Origin: Pseudomonas fluorescens
GTDB taxonomy: Bacteria > Pseudomonadota > Gammaproteobacteria > Pseudomonadales > Pseudomonadaceae
Length of the DNA: 64,000 nt
Reading direction: 5' to 3'
Assembly: GCF_902497995.1 (NCBI RefSeq)
Contig: NZ_CABVII010000001.1
Span: 62,001-126,000, forward strand
Shown: positions 9,024 to 17,477 of the stretch, in pieces
How positions within the stretch are numbered: the stretch's first letter is position 1
Layout of the letters: each line of letters starts with the position of its first letter
Translations under genes and position numbers: made by a program
Notes under the pieces: model-generated
What the model was told of the DNA's origin: nothing
Databases searched by the model: none
Seen by the model: only the letters and a program-made list of their open reading frames with translations

Positions 9024-10430
9024 TCAGGCCATGGCCCGCTGAGCGTTCTGACAGGACTGCAGCAATGTATTGCGCTGCAATTGTGCTTGGCGACCGAGCA
9101 GGACAAACCCGCAAAGTGCCCCCTCGATGTCGTAATAACTGGCACTGAGGCCATCGTCAGTCGGCGTGCATTGCCACTCCCCGGCGACGCCGACGGCAGG
9201 TGGAAGCAGGCACAGTGGCGCCGCCGGGGTCTTCACGGTGACTGGCATCAATGGATAGCTGACGTTGGTAGGCTGGCCGAGCAAGGTCTTGCACAGTGCC
9301 TGAATACCTTGGTTGATGGGTGCCAGGTACGGGAGCAATTGGCCGTCGATTTCGATGCAGTCGCCCAGGGCATAAATGCCCGCTTGCGAAGTCTGCAGTT
9401 GGGCGTCCACTTGAATGCCGCGACCAACGGCGACCCCGGCGGTCTCGGCCAGGCTCAGGTTGGGACGCAAACCCACGGCGGACAACACCAGGTCGGCTTC
9501 AAGGCTTTGGCCATCAGCCAGGGTCAGGTGATAGCCGCCTTCAGTCGGCTGAAAACGTTTCAGGGTGTTCTCCAGATACCAGCTCACCCCCAGCTCGCTC
9601 AAGGCGAATTGCAGCCGCCGTCCGGCCTGCGCCGGCAGCAGACGCTCCATCGGCCAATGGCCGAGGCCAATGACGCTGACGGCAAAGCCACTGCCTGCCA
9701 AGTCGTTGGCGAACTCACAGCCGATCAGGCCGTCACCCAGGATTGCCACTCGCCGCACGCCCACCAGGCGTTCACGCAAGCGCTGGTAATCGTGCAGGTT
9801 GTTGACACTGAGTAATGCCGCAGTCTCACCCTCGATCGGCAGTCGGATGCTCTGCGCACCGCTGGCCAGTACCAATTGGCCATACTCCATCTCACCGAAA
9901 TTGGTGTGCAGGCGCTGCCTCGCGCTGTCGATACGCGTCACCGTACAGTGCGGATAGACGCGGATATTCAAGCGCTTTTCGATCGCCAGCGGCGCCTCGC
10001 CGGACAATGCCTCAGCGCTCTTGCCCTGTGCCAGGCCAATGGACAGCGCCGGCTTGGAATACAAGTGGCCAGACTCTTGAGTCAGCACGCGGATCTCGAC
10101 CTTAGGGTCGGCCTTGCGCAACGCCTGGGCCAGACCGTAACCAGCATAGCCACTGCCGATGATGACGATCGGCTGGCGTGGCAGTGTGGCCGCTGGCGGC
10201 GTTTGCAGCTGCACTGCAGGCACTACCGGCGCACTAACGGCTGCGGTCGCCACCACCGGCTCACTGATATCCAACATCTCGAAATCGCTTTTGCCGACGC
10301 CACACTCGGGGCATTTCCAGTCTTCTGGCACATCCTCCCAACGCGTGCCAGCGATGATGCCGTCCTGCGGCCAACCGAGGGCCTCGTCGTAGATCAGCCC
10401 ACAGACCACACAAAGCCAAGTCTTGAACAT
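9024..10430 (-). CDS. Rubredoxin fused to NAD(P)H:rubredoxin reductase
   Basis: 468 residues in two parts. Residues 1-55 are a complete rubredoxin with CVVCG (Cys7, Cys10) and CPECG (Cys40, Cys43). After a Pro/Ala/Val-rich linker, residues from about 85 form a two-dinucleotide flavoprotein: IIGSGYAGYGLAQALRK for FAD, VAILGDGLIGCEFANDLA for NAD, and a C-terminal GIYALGDC motif. The protein would carry electrons from NAD(P)H through FAD to its own iron centre and on to an oxygenase. ATG at 10430 has GGGGGAG 8 nt upstream and is preferred to a GTG at 10439. It directly follows the aldehyde dehydrogenase and Rieske oxygenase genes, which makes it the likely electron donor of that oxygenase. Confidence 0.9.
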   Translation of the reverse strand: MFKTWLCVVCGLIYDEALGWPQDGIIAGTRWEDVPEDWKCPECGVGKSDFEMLDISEPVVATAAVSAPVVPAVQLQTPPAATLPRQPIVIIGSGYAGYGLAQALRKADPKVEIRVLTQESGHLYSKPALSIGLAQGKSAEALSGEAPLAIEKRLNIRVYPHCTVTRIDSARQRLHTNFGEMEYGQLVLASGAQSIRLPIEGETAALLSVNNLHDYQRLRERLVGVRRVAILGDGLIGCEFANDLAGSGFAVSVIGLGHWPMERLLPAQAGRRLQFALSELGVSWYLENTLKRFQPTEGGYHLTLADGQSLEADLVLSAVGLRPNLSLAETAGVAVGRGIQVDAQLQTSQAGIYALGDCIEIDGQLLPYLAPINQGIQALCKTLLGQPTNVSYPLMPVTVKTPAAPLCLLPPAVGVAGEWQCTPTDDGLSASYYDIEGALCGFVLLGRQAQLQRNTLLQSCQNAQRAMA

Positions 10431-10435
10431 GTTGC

Positions 10436-11881
10436 TCACTCCCCCGCTACGCGGATCGCCACGTTCTTGGTACGCACGTAGCTGTACAAGGCCTCCTGCC
10501 CTTTTTCCCGGCCAAAACCGGACAGGCCGACACCGCCAAACGGGGTTTCAATTCCACCGGCATACCACTCGTTCACAAACACTTGGCCAGCTTTCAGGCG
10601 ACGGGTGCAGCGCATGGCGCGACTGATGTCCTGGGTGAACACACCCGCGACCAGGCCAAAAGCGGTGCCATTGGCGATCGCGATCGCCTCTTCTTCGCTG
10701 TCGAACGGGATCACCGCCAACACCGGACCGAAGACCTCTTCCTGGGCGATGCACATCTCGGGGCTCACGTCGCGGAACACGGTCGGTCGCATGAAGTGCC
10801 CGGCACGGTCACTGAACCCCTCACCGCCAGTGGCCGCTACTGCGCCCTCTTCAATGGCGCGCCGACACAAGGCTTCGATGCCTGCCAGTTGCCCGGCACT
10901 GACCACTGGTGTGAGGTCTGGGTTGTCGTGGCCGACGCCCACGCTGAGACCTTCGGCCAAGGCGACAACAGACTCGACGACCTCTTCATAAATTTCACGC
11001 TGCACCAGCAGGCGCGACATGGCAGAGCACACCTGTCCGGCGTTGAAGAAAATACCGCCCTTGACGCTGGCAAGCAGTTGTTCGCGATCCGCATCGGCGA
11101 AAGCAATCGCGGCTGACTTGCCACCCAACTCCATAACGCTGGGGATGGCATGTTCGGCGGCATCGCGCAGAATCGATTGACCGGTCGGCACTGAGCCGGT
11201 GAAGACAATCTGATCGACAGCACGATGGCCAACCAGGTGCGCGCCAACCTCACGGCCACGACCGCAAATCAGGTTGACCGCGCCCTTGGGCAACCCGGCC
11301 TTGGCAATAGCGCGGATCAGCACGCACATCCCCAAAGGCGACAGTTCGGGCGATTTGATCACCACCGCATTGCCAGCCGCCAACGCCGGTGCAAGCGAGC
11401 GGGCACAGATCGAAACCGGGAAGTTCCACGGCACGATTTGCGCGGACACGCCCATCGGGTCATACAGGGTGAAATCCATGTAGCCATTGCCCAATGGAAT
11501 CGAAGTGCCTTCGATCTTGTCAGCCATGCCTGCGTAGTATTCGAAGTAGCGTGCAGCCTCGACGAACTCATCTTTGGCATCGTTGAGGCTCTTGCCGTTT
11601 TCCTGGCACAACACCCAAGCGCCCTCTTCGGCCACGGCACGGATTTCTTCGGCAATGCGCAGCAACCAAGTGACACGCTGCGCCGGACGAACGCGGGTCA
11701 ACTCACCGCTGTCGGCGCAACGACGAGCCGCCCGCACGGCATGCTCGGCATCATCGACAGTGGCCTGGGCGATAGTCGCCAGTGGCTGGCCGGTGCCTGG
11801 ATTGTTCACCGACAGCTGCTGCGGGCTATCAAGCCATTCACCATCGATGTAATTGAGCCAATGGGATGCTATTGAATACAT
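10436..11881 (-). CDS. NAD(P)-dependent aldehyde dehydrogenase (betaine-aldehyde type)
   Basis: 481 residues, standard ALDH length. VPWNFPVSICARSLAPALAA matches the cofactor-binding/oxyanion Asn region, VMELGGKSAAIAFADAD holds the general-base Glu, and FFNAGQVCSAMSRLLV holds the nucleophilic Cys. The C terminus ends in GGVGLSGFGREKGQEALYSY, as in betaine-aldehyde and aminoaldehyde dehydrogenases. Two ATGs are possible, 11887 and 11881; the second is better placed after GAGG. The gene starts within 11 bp of the Rieske gene stop and overlaps the next reading frame at its end. It likely oxidises the aldehyde released by the oxygenase or FAD enzyme, or formed from the carbon skeleton. Confidence 0.88.
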   Translation of the reverse strand: MYSIASHWLNYIDGEWLDSPQQLSVNNPGTGQPLATIAQATVDDAEHAVRAARRCADSGELTRVRPAQRVTWLLRIAEEIRAVAEEGAWVLCQENGKSLNDAKDEFVEAARYFEYYAGMADKIEGTSIPLGNGYMDFTLYDPMGVSAQIVPWNFPVSICARSLAPALAAGNAVVIKSPELSPLGMCVLIRAIAKAGLPKGAVNLICGRGREVGAHLVGHRAVDQIVFTGSVPTGQSILRDAAEHAIPSVMELGGKSAAIAFADADREQLLASVKGGIFFNAGQVCSAMSRLLVQREIYEEVVESVVALAEGLSVGVGHDNPDLTPVVSAGQLAGIEALCRRAIEEGAVAATGGEGFSDRAGHFMRPTVFRDVSPEMCIAQEEVFGPVLAVIPFDSEEEAIAIANGTAFGLVAGVFTQDISRAMRCTRRLKAGQVFVNEWYAGGIETPFGGVGLSGFGREKGQEALYSYVRTKNVAIRVAGE

Positions 11882-11891
11882 GCTCATTTCC

Positions 11892-13082
11892 TCAGGCGTC
11901 CGGTACGGTGGCTAGCAGCTGACGCGCAGCCCACTGATGGAAAAAGTGCGTTGGAACGTCCATCTCTGGCGAGAAGGCACCACCTTTGTAACCAGGAGAG
12001 TGACGGCCTTTCTGCATGCCTTCGACCGAACTGATGTCTTCGGCAAATACCACTTTCCAGGATTCCAGAATGGCGTTACGACAGGCGGCGTATTCATCAC
12101 CCAGAGCCTCGTCCCCAACATAGAACAGGCGCAGGTGTTCAATGGTGCGACCCGGTGCTACGGGCTCCAATTGCATGGCGAACGCATGATCGGCCTGGAT
12201 GCCGAGCAGTACGTTGGGGAAGAAAGCTACGTATTCGGCATTGCGCAGGCGGTCTTGGGGCCAGCTTGGAAATTTGGGCAAGTGCGTACCGGCCACATCG
12301 GACAGGTTGTAGGCATAGCTGCCTTGACCGGCGAAATGCTCGTCAAACAGGATGTTGTAGTGATCCTCCAGGCGCGAATACGAGTTCAGGCTCGGGTGCA
12401 CCCACGGCAGGTGATAGGCTTCGCAGTAGTTCTCGACGGCCAACTTCCAGTTGCAGTTGATATCCAATGTGGTCGCGTCATGACCCGGACGGCGGCGCAG
12501 CTGACTCATACCGTCCTCGCCAAGGAACTGCGTCCAGCGCGCGGTCAAGGGAGCAAGCATTTCTTCGAGCGGCTGTGCGTCACCCGACAGATTGATGAAC
12601 ACCATGTCCATCCAGATGGCGCTGTTGATTGCTTTCAAACCGTGCTTTTCGCAAGCAAAACGCTCGTCCTTGTGCTTATCAATACCGCCGACATGCGGAG
12701 TGCCACGCAAGGCGCCATTGAGGTCATAAGTCCAGGAGTGGTAGGGGCAACGAATAACGCCCTGTACTTCACCTTCTTCCTGCACCAGCTTCATGCCGCG
12801 GTGGCTGCAGACGTTATGGAAGACCTGCACCAGGCCTTCGCGGTTGCGCATCAGCAGCAATGGCAGCCCCATGAAGTCGACAGGCTTGACCGAGCCGTTC
12901 TTGGTCAGGTCGCTGGCGAAACCGACACACGCCCAGGTCTTGCCCATCACCTGGTCGCGTTCCAATTCGAAGTAATGATGATTGGTATAGAACTCGTTGC
13001 TCAACCCGGTGGCTTGATGAATCGGGTTAAGTACAGTTTCCAGATGATGCACAGGAATTTGTTGCAAGGCGGTATTGCTCAT
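11892..13082 (-). CDS. Rieske non-haem iron oxygenase, alpha subunit (quaternary-ammonium type)
   Basis: 396 residues. The N-terminal [2Fe-2S] Rieske domain has Cys92-x-His94 in VCSHRGMKL and Cys112-x2-His115 in RCPYHSWTYD. The catalytic domain has NWKLAVENYCEAYHLPWVHP with His224 and His229, and a Glu (221) at the position that usually carries the bridging Asp. Glu at that site is known for CntA carnitine monooxygenase and related onium oxygenases, which N-demethylate or cleave betaines. The ATG at 13082 has AGGGGA upstream; the frame to 13172 is unlikely. It is the first gene of the minus-strand operon, with a LysR gene upstream. No plant-type ferredoxin reductase is nearby, unlike the gbcAB, cntAB or stachydrine systems. 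Confidence 0.85.
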   Translation of the reverse strand: MSNTALQQIPVHHLETVLNPIHQATGLSNEFYTNHHYFELERDQVMGKTWACVGFASDLTKNGSVKPVDFMGLPLLLMRNREGLVQVFHNVCSHRGMKLVQEEGEVQGVIRCPYHSWTYDLNGALRGTPHVGGIDKHKDERFACEKHGLKAINSAIWMDMVFINLSGDAQPLEEMLAPLTARWTQFLGEDGMSQLRRRPGHDATTLDINCNWKLAVENYCEAYHLPWVHPSLNSYSRLEDHYNILFDEHFAGQGSYAYNLSDVAGTHLPKFPSWPQDRLRNAEYVAFFPNVLLGIQADHAFAMQLEPVAPGRTIEHLRLFYVGDEALGDEYAACRNAILESWKVVFAEDISSVEGMQKGRHSPGYKGGAFSPEMDVPTHFFHQWAARQLLATVPDA

Positions 13083-13408
13083 TATTGTTTTCCCCTGCTG
13101 GGCACGGTGTGAAATGTTCGGCAGGCTCACTGGCCATCGTCCGTTGGCAGTGAGTTTCGAGAAATAGAGCATTGTTCGACAAACGATATTTACGTCACCA
13201 TTTATGACTTTTAATCATCAATTCAAACACGCCAGATTCATACATCAGAGCGACACACACGCGATTTCAAAAGATCGTTGATCAACGCTTTCAGGCAGTG
13301 GGAATGCAGCAAATTTTGATGATGCACAAAGACGGGGAGGCAGTGGAGCCATAGTGTAACCGTGCCGCAGGCTACCCACCTGCGGCATGTTTTCTTTAAG
13401 AACGGTAT
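13083..13408. other. Intergenic region upstream of the Rieske operon
   Basis: About 325 bp without a convincing gene between the LysR gene and the Rieske gene. It must hold the promoter of the catabolic operon and probably LysR operator sites. The part around 13185-13260 is AT-rich. I could not single out a sigma-70 or sigma-54 promoter with confidence. Confidence 0.4.
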
Positions 13409-14344
13409 CTACTCGCTGGAACCGAACTCTGAGTCACTGAGCGTCGTCGGTAACTGCTCGATCAACCAGGTGCGAAAATATTTAACACTTTGCCGCATCC
13501 TCCCCTGGCCCTTCGGCTCTAGCAGGCAGAATTGTGCGTCTGAACTCAATACTGTATCGATCGGCCGCACCAAAGCACCGGTTTGCAGGTGATTGTCGAC
13601 CAGGTTCGACCAAGCCAAAGCGATACCCTGCCCACTGAGTGCCGATTGGATCAGCATGGAGTAACTGTTGATATTGATCCGGCGCCTTGGCTCAACGCTC
13701 TTTAGCCCGAGACGCTGGAACCACTCAGTCCAACCAATCCAGTCACGCTGCGGATCTTCTAACCATAACCAGGTGCAATCAGCCAATTGCTCAGGCGTTT
13801 TCAATTCAGGGTATTTTGACAGGTAGCCCGGGCTGCAGACCGGGAACACCTCTTCCGAAAACAGTGGCGTTACCTGCATGTCTTGCGGTGGGGTTCGGCA
13901 GTAGTACAAAGCCAAGTCACAATCGAGTCGTGAGAAGTCCTTTACTTGATCGTAGGCGATAATGCGCAGATCAATGTCTTCGTTATTGCTCTGAAACTCA
14001 GACACCTTGGGTAGCAACCAGAGTGAAGCCATCGCGGAACTGGTGGCCACTGTGACCTGCTGCGCGCCCTGCCAGTGGCGAATTTCACCTGTCGCCTGGG
14101 CTACCTGCATCAGTGATGCTCGCACCGTTTCATAGTACTGGCTGGCGGTTGGGCTAAGGTGGATCGAGCGCGTGGTGCGCTCGAACAAAGTCTTTCCCAA
14201 GTAGTTCTCGAGCAGACGCACTTGCCGACTGATCGCCCCTTGGGTGACATTCAGTTCCTGTGCTGCCAGCGTAAAACTCAAATGGCGCGCGGCCGCTTCA
14301 AATGCCACCAGACTGTTGAGTGGCGGTAGAGGATGGATTTTCAT
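13409..14344 (-). CDS. LysR-family regulator, GcvA type
   Basis: 311 residues. The start LPPLNSLVAFEAAARHLSFT and then ELNVTQGAISRQVRLLE are the standard GcvA/AmpR-type helix-turn-helix, followed by KTLFERTTRSIHLSPTASQY. The effector domain is full length. It is transcribed in the same direction as, and just upstream of, the Rieske operon, so it is the best candidate for its regulator, although LysR genes are more often divergent from their targets. Effector unknown; an onium compound or its catabolite would fit the context. Confidence 0.9.
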   Translation of the reverse strand: MKIHPLPPLNSLVAFEAAARHLSFTLAAQELNVTQGAISRQVRLLENYLGKTLFERTTRSIHLSPTASQYYETVRASLMQVAQATGEIRHWQGAQQVTVATSSAMASLWLLPKVSEFQSNNEDIDLRIIAYDQVKDFSRLDCDLALYYCRTPPQDMQVTPLFSEEVFPVCSPGYLSKYPELKTPEQLADCTWLWLEDPQRDWIGWTEWFQRLGLKSVEPRRRININSYSMLIQSALSGQGIALAWSNLVDNHLQTGALVRPIDTVLSSDAQFCLLEPKGQGRMRQSVKYFRTWLIEQLPTTLSDSEFGSSE

Positions 14345-14569
14345 GCAGGCAAGGTCACATCTGTATTGTGATTTTATTGAGTCAGTCTAGCCCCTGCCGC
14401 CCAACGATGACAGCTTCAAGTCACGGCATACACCACGAGCTAGACCAACATTTCTTCAAGTGCCAGCCCGGCAATGATCATGGCCGCCCGATTTGGGTAA
14501 GGGTTCCAGATCGCGGATCGACAGCGAGACGGCCAAGCTCATGCAATACGGTTTCTGATTTATTACGCT

Positions 14570-14776
14570 TGGCAGGGTCGCTTTATCGGTGCCAGGGCCG
14601 ATACCCGTGGCCGACAGCGAACCATACAACCGCACGTCGATACGCTGCACTTACGCCAGCATTTCCCGTTCGCGCAAGGCCTCGACAAACAGAGCCCCGG
14701 CGCGCATCGGGCCGACGGTATGCGAGCTGGAGAGGCCGACTCCAATCTTGAACAAGTCAAGCACACTGATAGCCAT
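14570..14776 (-). pseudogene. L-serine dehydratase remnant (N-terminal fragment)
   Basis: Read on the minus strand from the ATG at 14776 the sequence gives an SdaA-like N terminus: [20 protein letters not shown], then [15 protein letters not shown] at 14651-14653 interrupts it, where an intact gene would probably carry a Gln codon. Reading continues in the same frame with VQRIDVRLYGSLSATGIGPG. The match ends near 14570 and the following codons no longer resemble serine dehydratase. So it is a nonsense-mutated, 3'-truncated gene relic, next to the tRNA-Pro attachment remnant. Confidence 0.75.
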
Positions 14777-14979
14777 CGTCGATCTCCGCGCCGCGTCAAA
14801 GGTGTCAGGAAATCACCCGATTGTCGGCGGCAGGGATCGTCAAGGCGTGTCAGATATCGACCCCTAAGTGCTCGTCACTACCAATGGCGAGCAGGATGTA
14901 TTGCTCGTACCAGCCTTGCAGACGAACTTACCTTAACTGGCCCTAAATTTTCCCCTCCAAGCTGCGCATCACCGACGCC

Positions 14980-15180
14980 CTACCCGCTTGCTGCCGCAGA
15001 CCTTCCGCGGTGCGTACCTCAAGTCTCAGGAAATCGGCAACCTGACACTGCATGTCGGCTGGCTCAATCGCATCAACCTGTACGACTCCACCGTTATCAG
15101 AAAATGTCGGTGTCCTCGCCCAACGGTCGCTTCAATGGCGCCACCGAGTCCGGCCGTTTTACCTTTCTCGGCGGCGACTA
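14980..15180 (+). pseudogene. OprD-family porin remnant
   Basis: One frame reads LLPQTFRGAYLKSQEIGNLT, then LHVGWLNRINLYDS, which is the typical mid-barrel segment of OprD porins. The homology then moves to another frame with VSSPNGRFNGATESGRFTF and LGGD before a stop. Only about 65 codons of a gene normally near 430 codons remain, with a frameshift near 15095. It is a decayed fragment, evidence that the DNA beside the tRNA-Pro site has been repeatedly cut and rejoined. Confidence 0.75.
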
Positions 15181-15345
15181 GGCAACGCGGATAAAGCCAT
15201 GACACACCCAAGCGGATCAGTTGAACCTGCGGGATGGGAATGGGGAAGCTTGCATTGGCACTGATAGCTATCCAGCAACCGGCAAGGCGCCAGCAAGTCT
15301 CAATTCACTACCATTTAACTACCAGAAAGCGAAAATCGCAGGCAT

Positions 15346-15374
15346 GAAAAAGCCCAACCTTTTCAAATTGGGCT
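15346..15374 (-). terminator. Rho-independent terminator behind the tRNA-Pro remnant
   Basis: On the minus strand, AGCCCAA and TTGGGCT form a 7-bp stem (15374-15368 with 15357-15351) followed by a T run at 15350-15346. It lies 17 bp after the CCA end of the tRNA-Pro remnant, where the original tRNA gene would have terminated. Confidence 0.7.
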
Positions 15375-15390
15375 AAGTCATTGAGAAATA

Positions 15391-15436
15391 TGGTCGGGAC
15401 GGAGTGATTCAAACACTCACCCCTAGCACCCCATGC
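15391..15436 (-). other. Degenerate 3' end of tRNA-Pro(GGG): integration-site (att) remnant
   Basis: Read on the minus strand the 46 nt are the 3' part of a proline tRNA: the 3' half of the anticodon arm with GGG anticodon, a T arm with GAGTG/CACTC stem, the acceptor 3' strand CGTCCCG, discriminator A and CCA. The 5' half of the tRNA is missing. The T loop has GTTTGAATC instead of the nearly invariant GTTCGAATC, and the variable loop appears one base short, so it is not a working tRNA. This is the footprint left at the far end of an element that integrated into tRNA-Pro; an integrase gene starts its 3' end 53 bp away. Confidence 0.75.
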
Positions 15437-15488
15437 TTTTCTGATGCGTGTATGGACCGGTTATAGGACTGACAGACATACTTGCTTC

Positions 15489-16718
15489 TTATCTTATGAT
15501 GCCCATGGCATATCCCGCCCAATCGTCCATTAACCGCCGTCGCTTTTCGAAAAGATCACCACGGCGATAGGCTGCCTCCACCGCGTTCTCTATCGCATGT
15601 GCAAGCGCCTGCTCGCAGACCTCTCGAGGATAATGCGTGACCTCACTCGCCCAATCCCTAAAAGTCGAGCGAAATCCATGCGTCGTGAGATCGTTCCGAT
15701 TAATCCGATGCAATGCCATCAACATCGCCATATTGCTCAAAGGCCGCTTTTTACGAGCCCCAGGAAACAGGTAATTATTGCCTTCAACACGAGGAAGCGC
15801 TGCGAGTAGATCCAATGCCGCTTTTGACAGTGGCACGCGGTGCTCCTTCCCTGCTTTCATCCTCGATGCCGGAATGATCCATACCCCGGCAGCCACATCA
15901 ATCTCCGCCCACGTTGATTCAAGCACCTCTCTGGTTCGGCAAGCCGTCAGTATGGTGAAACGAAGGGCTTTAAAACTCAGCTCCTCTACTTTCCCGAGAG
16001 TTGCCATAAAGGCAGGAAGCTCTGTCCACGGCATAGCTGCATGATGCTTTACAGCACGAATTTTTGAGCGAGCTGGAAGTAGCTTGTCTAGGTGCCCGCG
16101 CCAGCGAGCGGGATTTTCACCCTCACGCAACTCTCTGGCCTTTGCTGCATCGAGTACCAGCTCAATGCGACTTCGTAAGCGACTGGCAGTTTCGGGTTTT
16201 CCTGTCCAAATTGGCTTGAGGATCTTCAGCACATGCTCAATGCCTATCTCCTGCGTCGGAAGGTCGCCTATGACCTTGAACGCATAAGTAGCCAGAGTAT
16301 TCTCCCACTGCTGAGCATGCTTGGCATTTCTCCACCCCGCTCTGTGGGCAGCGATGTAGTCGAGAGCAACCTCTTTGAAAGTGGTTGCTTTGGCCCTGAC
16401 TGCATCCTGAACTAAACGATCGGCTTCTTTTTCCAGCCGTTGCCGTTCCATCTCCTCATCCCGACTGGTAAGGGGATCAATGCCTGACTTGCTCAGCTTT
16501 CTGGCGTCTGCTGCTTTCTCGCGGGCTACCGAGAGACTTACTTCGGGGTGCCTGCCCAATCCCATGTCTCGGCTCTTACCGGCAAGCTTGTAGCGGAAAA
16601 TCCAACTTGCTCTACCGGTACGGCCCAGTTTCAGGTACAGGCCGTCACCATCGTTGGTCATTCCTGGCAACCCGGTTCTGACTATCTTCTCTACCGCTTT
16701 CGTCGTCAGAGACGCCAT
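15489..16718 (-). CDS. P4-type tyrosine recombinase (integrase)
   Basis: 409 residues. The N terminus (MASLTTKAVEKIV..GMTNDGDGLYLKL) is the arm-binding DUF4102 domain of P4-like island integrases. The catalytic domain has TACRTREVLESTWAEID (first Arg), a Lys region GKEHRVPLS, HGFRSTFRDWASE (His-x2-Arg) and a C-terminal ALAHAIENAVEAAYRRG with the His and Tyr nucleophile. All expected residues are there, so it may be active. The ATG at 16718 has GGAGGTGA upstream. It lies between the tRNA-Pro remnant and a tmRNA-like 3' end; either may be its attachment site. Confidence 0.92.
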   Translation of the reverse strand: MASLTTKAVEKIVRTGLPGMTNDGDGLYLKLGRTGRASWIFRYKLAGKSRDMGLGRHPEVSLSVAREKAADARKLSKSGIDPLTSRDEEMERQRLEKEADRLVQDAVRAKATTFKEVALDYIAAHRAGWRNAKHAQQWENTLATYAFKVIGDLPTQEIGIEHVLKILKPIWTGKPETASRLRSRIELVLDAAKARELREGENPARWRGHLDKLLPARSKIRAVKHHAAMPWTELPAFMATLGKVEELSFKALRFTILTACRTREVLESTWAEIDVAAGVWIIPASRMKAGKEHRVPLSKAALDLLAALPRVEGNNYLFPGARKKRPLSNMAMLMALHRINRNDLTTHGFRSTFRDWASEVTHYPREVCEQALAHAIENAVEAAYRRGDLFEKRRRLMDDWAGYAMGIIR

Positions 16719-16913
16719 CAATCACCTCCAATTTGAAAGGATGATGACTCAATCTAAATGAACTCCAGCCCATACTCCAGCCCATACCTTGGACCCTAGC
16801 TTCCGGTAGTCACGCTTGGAACACAAAAGAAAATAAATAACTCAACCATCTGTTTTTATAGAGATTTTATAGAAACCTTTCATCATCGCTAGACTTCTAA
16901 AAACACTAAAGTG

Positions 16914-16976
16914 GCGGACATCGCCTCCGCCATATTTATACGACAAAGCCCTGATTATTCAGGGCTTTGTCGTTTC
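16914..16976 (+). other. Structured stretch: GCCTCCGCCA end plus strong hairpin terminator
   Basis: A 7-bp inverted repeat (TGGCGGA/TCCGCCA, 16914-16931) ends in GCCTCCGCCA, close to the 3' end of Pseudomonas tmRNA genes (GCCTCCACCA). Ten bases on is a perfect 14-bp stem CGACAAAGCCCTGA with loop TTAT (16941-16972) followed by TTTC, a terminator-like hairpin. It may be the 3' remnant of an ssrA attachment site upstream of the integrase. The hairpin is clear; the tmRNA reading is tentative. Confidence 0.45.
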
Positions 16977-17168
16977 TGGGGTTTGGCGCGCTCGGTCGCC
17001 ACTCCCCTGATCGTTCCCGCATCTTTTCGACCATTTCCGCCCCCCCTCTGAAATCTCCGGGAACCACTCTGGGTTGCCTAACTCTTTCCAGGTCGTTCTA
17101 CCGATCTGCAAGCCCACACTTCCACTCAATTTCTGCTGCTACGCTGAAATCACCATGGAGGATTCCCG

Positions 17169-17378
17169 ATGCCCAACTCTGACCTACTCCCTTCCCTGCT
17201 GTTCAAGATCAACGAAAATCAACTCGCTCTAGAAGCTGCCATCATGGAACTCACGAACTGGGTCGAGCAGCGGGGAGCCGTAGATGTCGCCGAAAACGTG
17301 CGCGGCGCCCTGGATGCGATCGACCGCAACGAGGAATTCATCAAGATGACACTCGCGGTGATGATGACACCGGAGTAA
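17169..17378 (+). CDS. Small hypothetical protein of accessory element
   Basis: 69 residues, acidic, predicted mostly helical (ALEAAIMELTNWVEQRG, VAENVRGALDAIDRNEEFIK). A good TGGAGGA ribosome site lies 6-7 nt before the ATG. I recall similar short proteins in Pseudomonas integrative elements but no function. It opens the plus-strand cargo block that leads to the replication genes. Confidence 0.6.
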   Translation: MPNSDLLPSLLFKINENQLALEAAIMELTNWVEQRGAVDVAENVRGALDAIDRNEEFIKMTLAVMMTPE

Positions 17379-17477
17379 CTGCTGGCAGGCAAAAAACGGC
17401 CGCTAGCCCCCACACGTTGCACTGAATTTGACAAAATCGTGAACGTGACCACCGGCAATAAGATGGAGCGCCACAGT

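Noticed and set aside
15391..15436. A functional tRNA-Pro gene
   Set aside because: Only the 3' half is present, with a changed T loop and a shortened variable loop.
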